64,000 bases of DNA, from contig NZ_JAGFVL010000032.1 of NCBI RefSeq assembly GCF_017599345.1, positions 186,001-250,000 of the forward strand, read 5' to 3'. Both the position numbers and the translations under genes were made by a program. Source of the DNA: Gracilibacillus suaedae. GTDB lineage: Bacteria; Bacillota; Bacilli; Bacillales; Amphibacillaceae. Below the pieces are notes generated by a model, which made no database searches, had not been told where the DNA came from, and worked only from the letters and a program-made list of their open reading frames with translations. Below, piece by piece: positions 39,416-47,538 of this stretch. Position 1 is the first letter of the stretch; every line of letters begins with the position of its first letter.

Positions 39416-40660
39416 ATGTCAGATCATCAACAACTACCACAAGAAAAAGGATTAGACCATACTTTAGATCTGTTAAAAGAAGGCTATTATTTCATTATGA
39501 ATCGTTCCAATAAATTTGATTCGCGAATTTTCGAAACAAGGCTGCTCGGTGAAAAGGCGATCTGTTTAGTTGGCGAACAGGAAGCAAAATTGTTTTACGA
39601 TAATGAAAAATTTCAGCGTAAGAATGCAGCACCTGGTCGAATCCAGAAAACACTCTTTGGTAAAGGTGGAGTACAGGGGCTGGATGATCTAGACCATCGT
39701 TACCGCAAAGCAATGTTTATGTCGCTCATGACGGACGATACATTAGAAGAAATTCGCCAATTAACACGAGAAGAATGGAAAAATCAATTATTTGATACAC
39801 AGCATGAGGTGAATGTATATGAAGCGGCTAAGCGTGTATTGACACGAATTGCTTTACGATGGACGGGAGTCCCTCTTCAAAAGGAAGAAGCAGATCAATG
39901 GGTCGATGAGTTTAGTGATTTGTTCGAACATGCAGCAGATGTGGGACCAAAGCATTGGAAGGCAAGAAGATCAAGACAAAAGGCAGAGGAATGGCTGGAA
40001 GATCTCGTTCAACAGGTTCGCAAAGCAACGATAAAAGTGGATCAAGACCGTGCCCTATATCAATTTTCTTTGCATAAAGATCCTAACGGAGAATTATTAA
40101 AACCTGCAATCGTTGCGGTGGAGTTATTGAATTTACTAAGACCAATCGTTGCCATAGCTGTTTATATAGATTTTGCGCTATTAGCGATGCATGATTATCC
40201 AGCTGAAGCCGAACGTATTCGTGAAGGGAATGGCCGCGAATTCATTCAGGAGGTACGTCGTTTTTATCCTTTCTTCCCTTTTACAGCTGCAAGGGTAAAA
40301 CAAGACTTTACTTGGAATAATTACGAATTTAAAAAAGGGACGCTTACATTGCTCGATTTATATGGTACCAATCATGACCCTGTTATCTGGGAAGAGCCAA
40401 ATCGGTTTAAGTCAGAGCGTTTTCAGAACTGGCAAAGCAATCCATTTTCGTTCATTCCACAAGGGGGTGGTGAATTTGATATCGGTCACCGCTGTGCAGG
40501 CGAGTGGATTACGATCGACATCTTACATGAAACGGTAAACTTTTTCAGTAAGGAGATTTCATTCGATTTTCCTGAACAGGATTTCGATTACAGTATGAAT
40601 GATATCCCGGCTCTGCCACAAAGCAATATCATTATTACCAACATCCAGATCATACAATAA
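39416..40660 (+). CDS. cypC: Fatty-acid peroxygenase, cytochrome P450 CYP152 family
   Basis: A 414-residue soluble P450 that uses hydrogen peroxide to hydroxylate (or decarboxylate) fatty acids. The heme cysteine is C360 in HRCAGEW. R242-P243 in LLRPIVAI sits at the same numbers as in P450 BSbeta, where the Arg binds the fatty acid carboxylate in place of the usual acid-alcohol pair. The start ATG follows CTGGAGG. A small charged protein gene follows after 16 bases and is probably cotranscribed. Confidence 0.92.
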   Translation: MSDHQQLPQEKGLDHTLDLLKEGYYFIMNRSNKFDSRIFETRLLGEKAICLVGEQEAKLFYDNEKFQRKNAAPGRIQKTLFGKGGVQGLDDLDHRYRKAMFMSLMTDDTLEEIRQLTREEWKNQLFDTQHEVNVYEAAKRVLTRIALRWTGVPLQKEEADQWVDEFSDLFEHAADVGPKHWKARRSRQKAEEWLEDLVQQVRKATIKVDQDRALYQFSLHKDPNGELLKPAIVAVELLNLLRPIVAIAVYIDFALLAMHDYPAEAERIREGNGREFIQEVRRFYPFFPFTAARVKQDFTWNNYEFKKGTLTLLDLYGTNHDPVIWEEPNRFKSERFQNWQSNPFSFIPQGGGEFDIGHRCAGEWITIDILHETVNFFSKEISFDFPEQDFDYSMNDIPALPQSNIIITNIQIIQ

Positions 40661-40676
40661 AAAAAGGAAGGTGCTA

Positions 40677-40904
40677 ATGATGGGGGAGGAACGTAAAAAT
40701 AAACAAGTAGAGCATAAAGAAAGGGTCGATAACAAACGAAAAAGTGTTAACGATGAGAAGCGTCCAGAACTGTATATGTTTAAGGAACAACAACTAGTCG
40801 ATGATATCCCGCTAAGAGATTTGGAAATTGAAGAGAAGAACCTCAAAGATAAGAAAAATAGCCAAAACACTTCACAATCAGAGGAAAAGTATAAAGGAAA
40901 ATAG
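40677..40904 (+). CDS. Small highly charged protein of unknown function
   Basis: A 75-residue protein, mostly Lys, Glu, Arg, Asn and Asp with almost no hydrophobic core, probably disordered. The central stretch PELYMFKEQQLVDDIPLRDL is the only part that looks ordered. Two adjacent ATGs (40677, 40680) follow GGAAGGTG. It lies 16 bases after the CYP152 gene and before a strong terminator, so it belongs to that transcript. I recognise no family. Confidence 0.6.
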   Translation: MMGEERKNKQVEHKERVDNKRKSVNDEKRPELYMFKEQQLVDDIPLRDLEIEEKNLKDKKNSQNTSQSEEKYKGK

Positions 40905-40913
40905 TGCCGAATG

Positions 40914-40951
40914 AAAGAGGGTGCCCCTAAGTTTAGGTGACACCCTCTTTG
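40914..40951. terminator. Bidirectional terminator
   Basis: AAAGAGGGTG (40914-40923) and CACCCTCTTT (40941-40950) form a perfect stem between the CYP152 operon and the converging aldo-keto reductase gene. Confidence 0.8.
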
Positions 40952-40976
40952 TATGAACTAGTAGTATTTGATTGGT

Positions 40977-41819
40977 TTAAAATTCTTCATATTCCGCCGG
41001 ATTCTGATCGTTAATTCTGCCATCCGGTTTGGTTAGCTTTCCGATCATTTCCATATCTTCATAGTCTAATGCAAAGTCAAAGATAGAAATATTTTCAACC
41101 TGTCTGGTCGGTGAAGTAGATTTCGGAATCGTCACAGCACCGAGCTGATAATGCCAACGCAAAATGACTTGTGCGACAGACTTGTTATATTTATGTGCAA
41201 CGTATTGAAGTGTTTCATTCTCCACCGTATGTTTGGCACGATAGAGAGGACTCCACGATTCTGTGACAATACCATGCTCCTCATGCCATTTTCGTTGCTC
41301 TTCTTGGTTAAAGAATGGATGTAACTCAATTTGATTGATGCTCGGGAGGACGCCTGTTTCTTTTTCTAATCTTTCAAGATGCTTTGGTAAGAAGTTACTT
41401 ACACCAATGGAGCGGATCAATCCCCATTTCTTAGCATCAATCAATGCTTGCCATGCTTCCACATAGTGATCCTGTTTCGGATTTGGCCAGTGAATTAAAT
41501 ATAAATCAAAGTAATCTAAATTGGCACGGAATAATGATTCTTGAATCGCTTCTACAGCCTCGTCATATTGGTGATAACGTCCTGGCAGTTTAGAGGCAAC
41601 TTGTAGTTGTTCTCTTGAGATACCAGATCTGCGGATACCTTCGCCAACCGCACCTTCGTTTTCATAATTATAAGCGGTATCTATTAACCTGTAACCATTT
41701 GAAATCGCACTAGCAATAGCAGTCGATCCTTGATTTCCTTTCATGTTAGCTGTACCGAAGCCAACAACGGGGATTTCTAGACCATCATGCAATTTAACGG
41801 AAGGAACTACATTACTCAT
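40977..41819 (-). CDS. Aldo/keto reductase
   Basis: A 280-residue NADPH-dependent carbonyl reductase of the AKR5-like bacterial group. The catalytic tetrad is visible: D47 and Y52 in LIDTAYNYENE, K77 in ASKLPG and H110 in YLIHWP. The cofactor-binding IPKSTSPTRQVEN lies near the C terminus. Related Bacillus enzymes (YvgN/YtbE) reduce methylglyoxal and other aldehydes; the exact substrate here is not known. The ATG at 41819 follows GAGGAG. It is a single gene. Confidence 0.92.
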   Translation of the reverse strand: MSNVVPSVKLHDGLEIPVVGFGTANMKGNQGSTAIASAISNGYRLIDTAYNYENEGAVGEGIRRSGISREQLQVASKLPGRYHQYDEAVEAIQESLFRANLDYFDLYLIHWPNPKQDHYVEAWQALIDAKKWGLIRSIGVSNFLPKHLERLEKETGVLPSINQIELHPFFNQEEQRKWHEEHGIVTESWSPLYRAKHTVENETLQYVAHKYNKSVAQVILRWHYQLGAVTIPKSTSPTRQVENISIFDFALDYEDMEMIGKLTKPDGRINDQNPAEYEEF

Positions 41820-41942
41820 TTAACCACTCCTCATTTAAATAATTCATCCTACATAAGTATTACCACCAAAAACCAAAATCAACACATTAGAGAGACTTGA
41901 TTTTTTGTATATTTTTGGTATGTTAATTATGGAGGTATTGGT

Positions 41943-42473
41943 ATGAAAAGTAAATTAATAGGTATTATTGGCTGGATTGTTGCTATTGGATTTGCTATTG
42001 GTGTTCTTGGTTTTGCAATATTTATTCTTTTTGCTTTACTATCTGAGGATGATGTGGCAAATGACGAGAAGCCACAAGCAGAAACGACAGCAGAAGTGGA
42101 TATGGAAGTTAGTGAAGAAGATATCGAGGAAGAAGTACAGGAAGTGAACGCTGACAGTATTCAAAGTGAAGCTAATTTTATGGATACTTTACATCATATG
42201 ACACATCAAAAAGTGCATGCTGAAGATAAATGGGGGGCTGTAGAAATCACGGATGAACGAATAGACTTAATGCTAGAAACAGCAAAAAACTCTGATTTTA
42301 CCCATCGTGATTTTTATATGGAGGCTTTAACAGCCTGGCAGAACGGTGATTTCAGTAATGCGGTAGAAGTGCATAATTATATTTGGGAACTAAAGAATGG
42401 GACTGTTGGCAGAGCATTACGATTATATACCGAAGAGGAAGAACAACAGTATATAGAAAAATATTTTCGGTAA
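41943..42473 (+). CDS. Membrane-anchored protein, DUF6241-like
   Basis: A 176-residue protein with one strong N-terminal helix (about 4-34), a very acidic linker (about 35-75), and a C-terminal helical domain containing MDTLHHMTHQKVHAEDKWGA and NGDFSNAVEVHNYIWEL. The HxMTHQKV..KWG and NGDF..xHNxxW patterns are those I associate with DUF6241 proteins of Bacillus, whose function is unknown. The ATG follows GGAGGT. A weak hairpin follows the stop. Confidence 0.65.
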   Translation: MKSKLIGIIGWIVAIGFAIGVLGFAIFILFALLSEDDVANDEKPQAETTAEVDMEVSEEDIEEEVQEVNADSIQSEANFMDTLHHMTHQKVHAEDKWGAVEITDERIDLMLETAKNSDFTHRDFYMEALTAWQNGDFSNAVEVHNYIWELKNGTVGRALRLYTEEEEQQYIEKYFR

Positions 42474-42603
42474 TTCGCCTAGTGCGGATTATTTTTTTGG
42501 CCTAGAATCCTCGTTTCATTTCTAGATCACAAGCAGTGGAACGGATAAACTGGATTATCCATCCTTTGTTTATTATAATCTAACAAAAGGGTAGGTTCAG
42601 CAA

Positions 42604-42744
42604 ATGACGATTTTTTGAAATTTATTGTTGTCCAATCTAGTCATCATACCAGCGGTCGGCTTTTTAATCATCGAGATTTTGTTAGGTGACCTTTTTTTCG
42701 TGATGGGAAATCTAGAGCCTGAAGAGGTGAGAATATGTATTTAA
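42604..42744 (+). pseudogene. Possible small membrane protein interrupted by TGA
   Basis: From ATG 42604 the frame reads four residues, a TGA at 42616, then 41 codons up to TAA 42744. The second part, NLLLSNLVIIPAVGFLIIEI and onward to GNLEPEEV, looks like one membrane helix plus a soluble tail. A single TGG-to-TGA change would restore a 46-residue protein. It overlaps the start of the AAA ATPase gene. It may be a nonsense-mutated gene or chance; the ribosome site (AAAGGGTAGG) is weak. Confidence 0.25.
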
Positions 42745-43451
42745 AACGAATTACACTGCAGAAAGATAAAAATATTGATGATCGTTACCCATTTACTATC
42801 CCAGTAATAAAAAGGTTAGAGCAATTGGATATTACCAGTAATGTAACTTTTTTTGTCGGGGAGAACGGGTCAGGTAAATCAACATTACTAGAGGCTATTG
42901 CTGATAAATGTGGATTTAATACAGCTGGTGGGGGACGTAATAATTATTTTGAGGTACATGAAGCTCAGTCAGCATTAGGGGATTATATTACATTGTCATG
43001 GATGCCTAAAGTAACAAACGGTTTCTTTTTGCGAGCAGAAACGTTTCATCATTTTGCTACCCATATTGATTCTCTTGATGGAGGTGACTTGTCTTATGGC
43101 GGCAAGTCGCTGCATCATCAGTCACACGGTGAGTCCTTTCTATCATTGTTTCAACATCGCTTTCATCAACAAGCGATTTATTTATTGGATGAGCCGGAAG
43201 CTGCATTGTCCCCCCAGCGACAACTTGCTTTCTTAAGGATATTGCATGATTTATCAGCAAATGGCGATAGTCAATTTATTATTGCAACCCATTCGCCGAT
43301 GCTGTTAGGGTATCCGGAGGCGACCATTTTTAGTTTTGATGATGATCGTATTCAGGAAGTTGCTTATGAGGATACGGACCATTATCAAATCACGCGTTAT
43401 TTTTTAGAACATCGGGAACGGTTTTTGTATGAGATTTTGAAGGATGACTAG
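42735..43451 (+). CDS. AAA family ATPase (ABC-ATPase-like, COG3910 type)
   Basis: A 238-residue cytosolic ATPase. Walker A GENGSGKST is at 42-50, Walker B IYLLDEPEAALSP near 147-159 and the switch His in IIATHSPML. The family signature SHGESFLSLF (about 130-139) replaces the transporter LSGGQ. Such stand-alone ATPases are common and their role is unsettled. The ATG follows GAAGAGGTGA. No nuclease or membrane partner is adjacent, so I do not call a defence system. Confidence 0.85.
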   Translation: MYLKRITLQKDKNIDDRYPFTIPVIKRLEQLDITSNVTFFVGENGSGKSTLLEAIADKCGFNTAGGGRNNYFEVHEAQSALGDYITLSWMPKVTNGFFLRAETFHHFATHIDSLDGGDLSYGGKSLHHQSHGESFLSLFQHRFHQQAIYLLDEPEAALSPQRQLAFLRILHDLSANGDSQFIIATHSPMLLGYPEATIFSFDDDRIQEVAYEDTDHYQITRYFLEHRERFLYEILKDD

Positions 43452-43573
43452 TATAGAAGGAGCACACTCAACAAGTAGAATAAAAGTCGAATTTTTAAAT
43501 TCCTTTTTTTAGATGCAATAATGAGCAAAAGTATGCCTTTTTTAGGGATTGTTTTCTTGAGCGATTAGGTAGA

Positions 43574-43612
43574 AAATCGGAACAAAGGGATGGACCTTTT
43601 GTTCCGATTTAA
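43574..43612. terminator. Terminator-like hairpin
   Basis: AAATCGGAACAAA pairs with TTTGTTCCGATTT, with T-rich flanks on both strands. It lies at the end of the minus-strand membrane-protein remnant and downstream of the AAA ATPase. Confidence 0.6.
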
Positions 43613-43711
43613 TTATGGTTTAAGCTTTTTTCTTGTAATCAAGAATGAAGATGCTCCGACTAGTAGCAATATCATACCTAATACTAACCAATTGAATGTA
43701 TAAAAAGGCAC
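43613..43711 (-). pseudogene. C-terminal remnant of a membrane protein
   Basis: The minus strand reads PVPFYTFNWLVLGMILLLVG, then ASSFLITRKKLKP and TAA at 43613. That is a final transmembrane helix with a basic cytosolic end. Nothing upstream on that strand extends it, because a response-regulator tail occupies the region in the other orientation. Which membrane protein it came from cannot be told. Confidence 0.45.
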
Positions 43712-43905
43712 TGGAAGGTTTAACTGCGCGAGAGTCAGATATTGCTGAATTAGTTGCTCAAGGTCTGTCAAACAAAGAAATAGCTCAACAACTTTTTCTA
43801 AGTGTTGGAACTGTTCGAAATATGCTCTCTATAATTTTAGATAAATTAGAAATTCGTGATCGAACACAACTGGCGATTTATTATTGGCAAAGAAAGCAGG
43901 AATAA
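43696..43905 (+). pseudogene. LuxR/NarL-type DNA-binding tail of a response regulator (truncated)
   Basis: A 69-codon frame that is almost entirely the helix-turn-helix of a NarL/FixJ response regulator: LTARESDIAELVAQGLSNKE followed by IAQQLFLSVGTVRNMLS and DRTQLAIYYW. The receiver domain (about 120 residues) is missing and the ATG has no ribosome site. It most likely remains from a deletion that removed a two-component system next to the ABC exporter. A functional HTH-only protein is possible but less likely. Confidence 0.6.
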
Positions 43906-43930
43906 AAGTAAGTGGAGAGCATGTAACAAG

Positions 43931-43957
43931 AAAAAACCGGACAAAGACCGGTTTTTT
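43931..43957. terminator. Bidirectional terminator
   Basis: AAAAAACCGG (43931-43940) and CCGGTTTTTT (43948-43957) form a perfect stem. It ends the minus-strand ABC exporter operon, overlapping its last codon. Confidence 0.85.
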
Positions 43958-44784
43958 CACGCATGTGCTCGTTTAAAACTAATGGTTGCAATCGCGACAA
44001 AGATAACAGCAAATGCTAAAATAAATAAGATTTCTTCAAACACAGATACAGTTCTGCCAAAGACGGTAATATGTAAGCCCATTGTTTCCTGTACTGTTTG
44101 AGGTAGACTATCTACGTCAATCATAATTTTCTTCATCACGTCGACACCGTATGTAACAGGATTCAATTTGACAATGACATCGAGCCAACCTGGCATATTA
44201 CTGACAGGAAATAGGGCACCAGATAAGAATATCATCGGCATGACGATAATTTGCACAATCAGTTGAAATCCTTGTGTCGATTTAATCATACTAGCAAATA
44301 ACAAGCCCACACCTGATAATGCCGCACCAAGTAAGAACATAAATGGAATGACTTGAATCAGTGAAATAATGCTGTAGGATAACCCTAAAAAAGGGATAAG
44401 CAAAAACAAAATAACACCTTGAATGGTTGAAACAGTTGCTGCTCCTAACATTTTCCCAACAGCAATACTTACACGTGAAATCGGTGAAACCAAAATTTCT
44501 TTCATATATCCATAGTTTTTATCCTCGATCACAGACATGGCGGAAAATATCGCTGTCATCAATAAAGTCATAGCGACAATGCCAGGGAATACAAATTCGA
44601 CATAATTAAATCCACTAGATTCTTCTCCAAAACCGCCAGACATCATGGTTTCCATTGTTCCACTTAAGCCACCACCGAATATAAGCAGAAATAATATCGG
44701 CATCGAGAATGACCCGAAAAGTCGTGCTCGATCACGAAAAAATTTCGTTAAGTCACGCTGCCAAATTGCTAAGATACCTTCCAT
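43957..44784 (-). CDS. ABC-2 type permease (DrrB-like exporter)
   Basis: A 275-residue membrane protein with six helices and the ABC-2 signature: N-terminal WQRDLTKFFRDRARLFGSFS, FPGIVAMTLLMTAIFSAMSV, and the later MPMIFLSGALFPVSNMPGWL before the last helix pair. It pairs with the ATPase encoded 13 bases upstream. DrrAB-type systems export drugs, lipids or other hydrophobic molecules; the divergent MarR gene suggests drug- or stress-inducible export (inference). Confidence 0.9.
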   Translation of the reverse strand: MEGILAIWQRDLTKFFRDRARLFGSFSMPILFLLIFGGGLSGTMETMMSGGFGEESSGFNYVEFVFPGIVAMTLLMTAIFSAMSVIEDKNYGYMKEILVSPISRVSIAVGKMLGAATVSTIQGVILFLLIPFLGLSYSIISLIQVIPFMFLLGAALSGVGLLFASMIKSTQGFQLIVQIIVMPMIFLSGALFPVSNMPGWLDVIVKLNPVTYGVDVMKKIMIDVDSLPQTVQETMGLHITVFGRTVSVFEEILFILAFAVIFVAIATISFKRAHA

Positions 44785-44797
44785 CAGATTTACCCCC

Positions 44798-45721
44798 TTA
44801 TTCCTTAATTTTTCTTCCTGTAAAAGCTAAAAACACATCGTTTAATGTTGGTTTGCGAATATTTAATTTTGTAATCGGAATTTCTAAGGTTTTGATGAAA
44901 GAAGAAATAAAGGCGTCACTACTTTCGACCTTGAGATGAATCGTATCATCTTCCACTTTCACTTCGACCGTTTCCATTTTGTCCTCAATTTCTCTTAAAG
45001 CAGCCTCATTATCTTCCGTGGACAATTCAATAATGTCACCACCAAGCTGGTCCTTAAGCGAAGCCGGGGAGTCGATCGCAATAATTTCACCCTGGTCCAT
45101 AATCGCCACTCGATCACTAATCTCAGCTTCATCTAAATAGTGTGTGGTGAGAAACATTGTAATACCTTCTTTTTCTTTGAGCTTTAAAATATATTCCCAT
45201 AGGTGTGCTCTTGTGTTGGGATCTAGTCCAACAGTCGGTTCATCTAAAAAAAGCACTTTCGGATAATGCAGAAGCCCACGTGCGATCTCAAGGCGACGTT
45301 TCATCCCACCCGAATATTCCTCTACACGCTGGTTTTGCTCATCGACCAAATCGACAATTTCTAGTACTTCTTGAATGCGTTTCTCTCGTTTATTTTTAGG
45401 TACATTATAAAAACGACAATGTAATTTCAAGTTTTCGTTAGCTGTTAATTTTCCATCTAGTGTATTTTCTTGAAAAATAATACCGATGCTTGCTCGAACT
45501 TCATCTTTTTGTTTTTTGGCATCGTAGTTATTGATGATAATCTCTCCGGAAGTTGGCTTCAGCATCGTACAAATCATATTGATTGTCGTACTTTTGCCTG
45601 CACCATTAGGCCCGAGAAAGCCAAAAATCTCGCCCTCTTTAACATCAAAATTAATTCCTTTAACCGCATCTACTTTTTTATAGGTCTTTGTTAAACCTTT
45701 CACGGTAATGATAGAATTCAA
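44798..45721 (-). CDS. ABC transporter ATPase (DrrA-like)
   Basis: A 307-residue ATPase. Walker A GPNGAGKST is near 38-46, the signature is EEYSGGMKRRLEIARGL, Walker B VLFLDEPTVGLDPNTR and the switch His TTHYLDEAE. The C-terminal domain ends with the DrrA-typical TLNDVFLAFTGRKIKE. The start is TTG 45721, eight bases after AAGGAGG. It is transcribed divergently from a MarR regulator, with an inverted repeat between them. Confidence 0.93.
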   Translation of the reverse strand: MNSIITVKGLTKTYKKVDAVKGINFDVKEGEIFGFLGPNGAGKSTTINMICTMLKPTSGEIIINNYDAKKQKDEVRASIGIIFQENTLDGKLTANENLKLHCRFYNVPKNKREKRIQEVLEIVDLVDEQNQRVEEYSGGMKRRLEIARGLLHYPKVLFLDEPTVGLDPNTRAHLWEYILKLKEKEGITMFLTTHYLDEAEISDRVAIMDQGEIIAIDSPASLKDQLGGDIIELSTEDNEAALREIEDKMETVEVKVEDDTIHLKVESSDAFISSFIKTLEIPITKLNIRKPTLNDVFLAFTGRKIKE

Positions 45722-45745
45722 TATGTAACCTCCTTATCAACTAAT

Positions 45746-45767
45746 ATAGTTATGATATAATAACTAT
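45746..45767. promoter_or_regulatory. Inverted repeat, probable MarR operator
   Basis: ATAGTTAT (45746-45753), six bases, ATAACTAT (45760-45767): perfect arms in the short region between the divergent marR-like and ABC exporter genes. The size and location fit a MarR-dimer operator. Confidence 0.55.
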
Positions 45768-45816
45768 TATCCACTGTATATCTGATGAAGTCAATCTATA
45801 TGAAGGAGCGAACTAG

Positions 45817-46269
45817 ATGAAAGAACAAGATACATTAACAAATGAATTGGTAGAACAGGCATTAACTGTATTACCAATATTGACGAAAAAGATGTTTGGT
45901 ACATCTCCGATAACGAAAAAAGAAGGACTTCACCCATCCCACTTCCATGTGTTACACCTTGTGGAACACATGGGGCCAATTCAAATGGCGGAGATTGCTA
46001 AAAAATTGGATATTAACAAGTCAAACTTAACTCCATTGATTCGAAAACTAATGGAGAAGGAGTTTATTATTAAAACGAAGGATGAAACAGATCGCCGGAT
46101 AACATATATTCAAATGACGGAAAAAGGAAAACAGTTTTTAGCTGAGAAAAAACAGATTCTTTACCAAGTAGTGCGAGAACGTTTTGCAACATTAGCGAAT
46201 CAAGATAAAGGAGCCTTAAAAGAAGCATTTATAACCATTAATGAAGTCCTGTCATCATTAGAAGAGTAA
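45817..46269 (+). CDS. MarR family transcriptional regulator
   Basis: A 150-residue winged-helix repressor. The recognition helix region is MAEIAKKLDINKSNLTPLIR (about 53-72) and the wing contains the DxRxxxIxLT-type motif DETDRRITYIQMTEKG. It lies divergent to the ABC-2 exporter and most likely represses it and itself. The ATG follows GAAGGAG. No ligand is known. Confidence 0.92.
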   Translation: MKEQDTLTNELVEQALTVLPILTKKMFGTSPITKKEGLHPSHFHVLHLVEHMGPIQMAEIAKKLDINKSNLTPLIRKLMEKEFIIKTKDETDRRITYIQMTEKGKQFLAEKKQILYQVVRERFATLANQDKGALKEAFITINEVLSSLEE

Positions 46270-46301
46270 ATAATTTGTCGAAATTTTCCGGTTGTTCCAA
46301 T

Positions 46302-46368
46302 AAAAAATCCCCTTTTTGAAGCAAATGCTTGTTATAATATGTATAAAGATGTCGAAAGGGGATTTTTT
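46302..46368 (+). promoter_or_regulatory. Long inverted repeat that encloses a promoter and includes the ribosome site of the hydrolase gene
   Basis: AAAAAATCCCCTTT (46302-46315) is a perfect 14-bp complement of AAAGGGGATTTTTT (46355-46368). The right arm is a terminator-like stem end with T6 and also the ribosome site of the GTG start at 46369. A TATAAT lies in the loop at 46333-46338. Read-through RNA from marR would fold and end here or hide the ribosome site; RNA started from the loop promoter would lack the left arm and be translatable. Confidence 0.55.
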
Positions 46369-47328
46369 GTGAAGATTGGTAAAGGTTTAAAAATAATGAT
46401 AGCGCTTATCGCCATTTTATTATGCATAGATTTATTTGCTGGAAACTATTTTTATAACCTCGCCATCAAACGTGAACAAAAGACTTTTTTACAAGGAAAT
46501 GAAGACTTGGAAGTATCTGCATCAGCGATGAACGTCTTTACCAAAGGCGGATGGCGAGACTGGGTGGCTAGTCAGAGTTTTGAAGGTTGGCAGCTGCAAA
46601 CTTTTGATGATTTAACTTTAAAAGGATACTATTTACCGGCCACAACAGATACAAACAAAACGGTTATTTTTGGTCATGGCTATTTAGGAAAAGCCACAGA
46701 CATGGGGTTATACGCGCAATATTATTATGAAGAGCTAGGCTATAATATCTTTCTTTTTGATATGAGAGGGCACGGAAAAAGTGAAGGAGATTATTTTGGT
46801 TTTGGCTGGCATGATCGTCTAGATGTTTTAGATTGGACAGATCGAGTAATTGAGCGTGTTGGAACAAATGCAGAAATTGTCTTACATGGCTTATCGATGG
46901 GGGCAGGTACGATGTTGATGGCTAGTGGAGAAGAACTTCCTCCACAAGTACAAGCTGTAGTTGCGGATAGTGGCTATACAAGTGTATATGACCTTTTTCA
47001 ATATCAGATGAATCGGATGTACAACATACCAGCATTTCCGGTATTACCTACAACGAGTATGGTCTCCGATATACGTGCCAATTATTCCTTATATGAAGCT
47101 TCTGCTATTGATCAGGTAAAGAAGGCAGAGGTACCAATTCTCTATTTTCATGGAAAAGAAGATACCTTTGTTCCTTCTAGAATGGCAAATAAACTATACG
47201 AAGAGACTAATAGTCATGCAGAAATCTTTTTATATGATGATGCCGGGCATGGTGAAGCATATGCTCTTCATAAAGAAAAATATCAAACTATGTTGTCTGA
47301 TTTTTTAACAAGATTTATAGATAAGTAG
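46369..47328 (+). CDS. Membrane-anchored alpha/beta hydrolase (YqkD-like)
   Basis: A 319-residue hydrolase with an N-terminal helix (about 7-27) and a serine-hydrolase fold outside it. The oxyanion/lid motif is VIFGHGYLG, followed by FDMRGHGKSEG. The nucleophile Ser lies in LHGLSMGAG (GxSxG), and the Asp and His are in GKEDTFVP and AGHGEA. The start is GTG 46369 after AAAGGGGA. It is a paralogue of the truncated gene at the window end, sharing GxGWHDRLD and the C-terminal plan. Substrate unknown. Confidence 0.85.
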   Translation: MKIGKGLKIMIALIAILLCIDLFAGNYFYNLAIKREQKTFLQGNEDLEVSASAMNVFTKGGWRDWVASQSFEGWQLQTFDDLTLKGYYLPATTDTNKTVIFGHGYLGKATDMGLYAQYYYEELGYNIFLFDMRGHGKSEGDYFGFGWHDRLDVLDWTDRVIERVGTNAEIVLHGLSMGAGTMLMASGEELPPQVQAVVADSGYTSVYDLFQYQMNRMYNIPAFPVLPTTSMVSDIRANYSLYEASAIDQVKKAEVPILYFHGKEDTFVPSRMANKLYEETNSHAEIFLYDDAGHGEAYALHKEKYQTMLSDFLTRFIDK

Positions 47329-47329
47329 C

Positions 47330-47358
47330 AGATAGGTGATGAACTCACCTATCTTTTT
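47330..47358 (+). terminator. Intrinsic terminator after hydrolase gene
   Basis: AGATAGGTGA (47330-47339) pairs with TCACCTATCT (47345-47354), followed by TTTTC. Confidence 0.85.
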
Positions 47359-47379
47359 CATTAGGTCATTGACTAACAT

Positions 47380-47538
47380 TGGTCCATGTATTATCTGGAA
47401 AACCTCTCGTTCTATAGATTTCCCTGTAATTGCATTTTTATCGGGAAAAACTATCCTTTCACAGACGCATTTCCCGGTTAATCCACTTTGACGAGGAAAT
47501 CTTACAGTTTCATTTAGCAGTTTTTCTGATTCGTTACA
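47380..47538 (-). pseudogene. Possible coding remnant in the intergenic gap
   Basis: The gap between the hydrolase terminator and the lipoprotein gene (47359-47697) holds no complete gene. On the minus strand one frame is open from a stop at 47539-47541 through 47380 and beyond, reading ESEKLLNETVRFPRQSGLTG and then KCVCERIVFPDKNAITGKSI. It has protein-like composition, with a vague resemblance to a GAF-domain strand-helix segment, but no start or ribosome site. I treat it as a possible decayed fragment. Confidence 0.2.

Noticed and set aside
42616-42618. In-frame TGA read as selenocysteine
   Set aside because: No selenocysteine insertion hairpin or redox partner motif is visible; a nonsense mutation or chance is simpler.
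42735-43451. AAA ATPase as part of an anti-phage system
   Set aside because: No nuclease, protease, methylase or toxin gene is adjacent, and the neighbours are ordinary.
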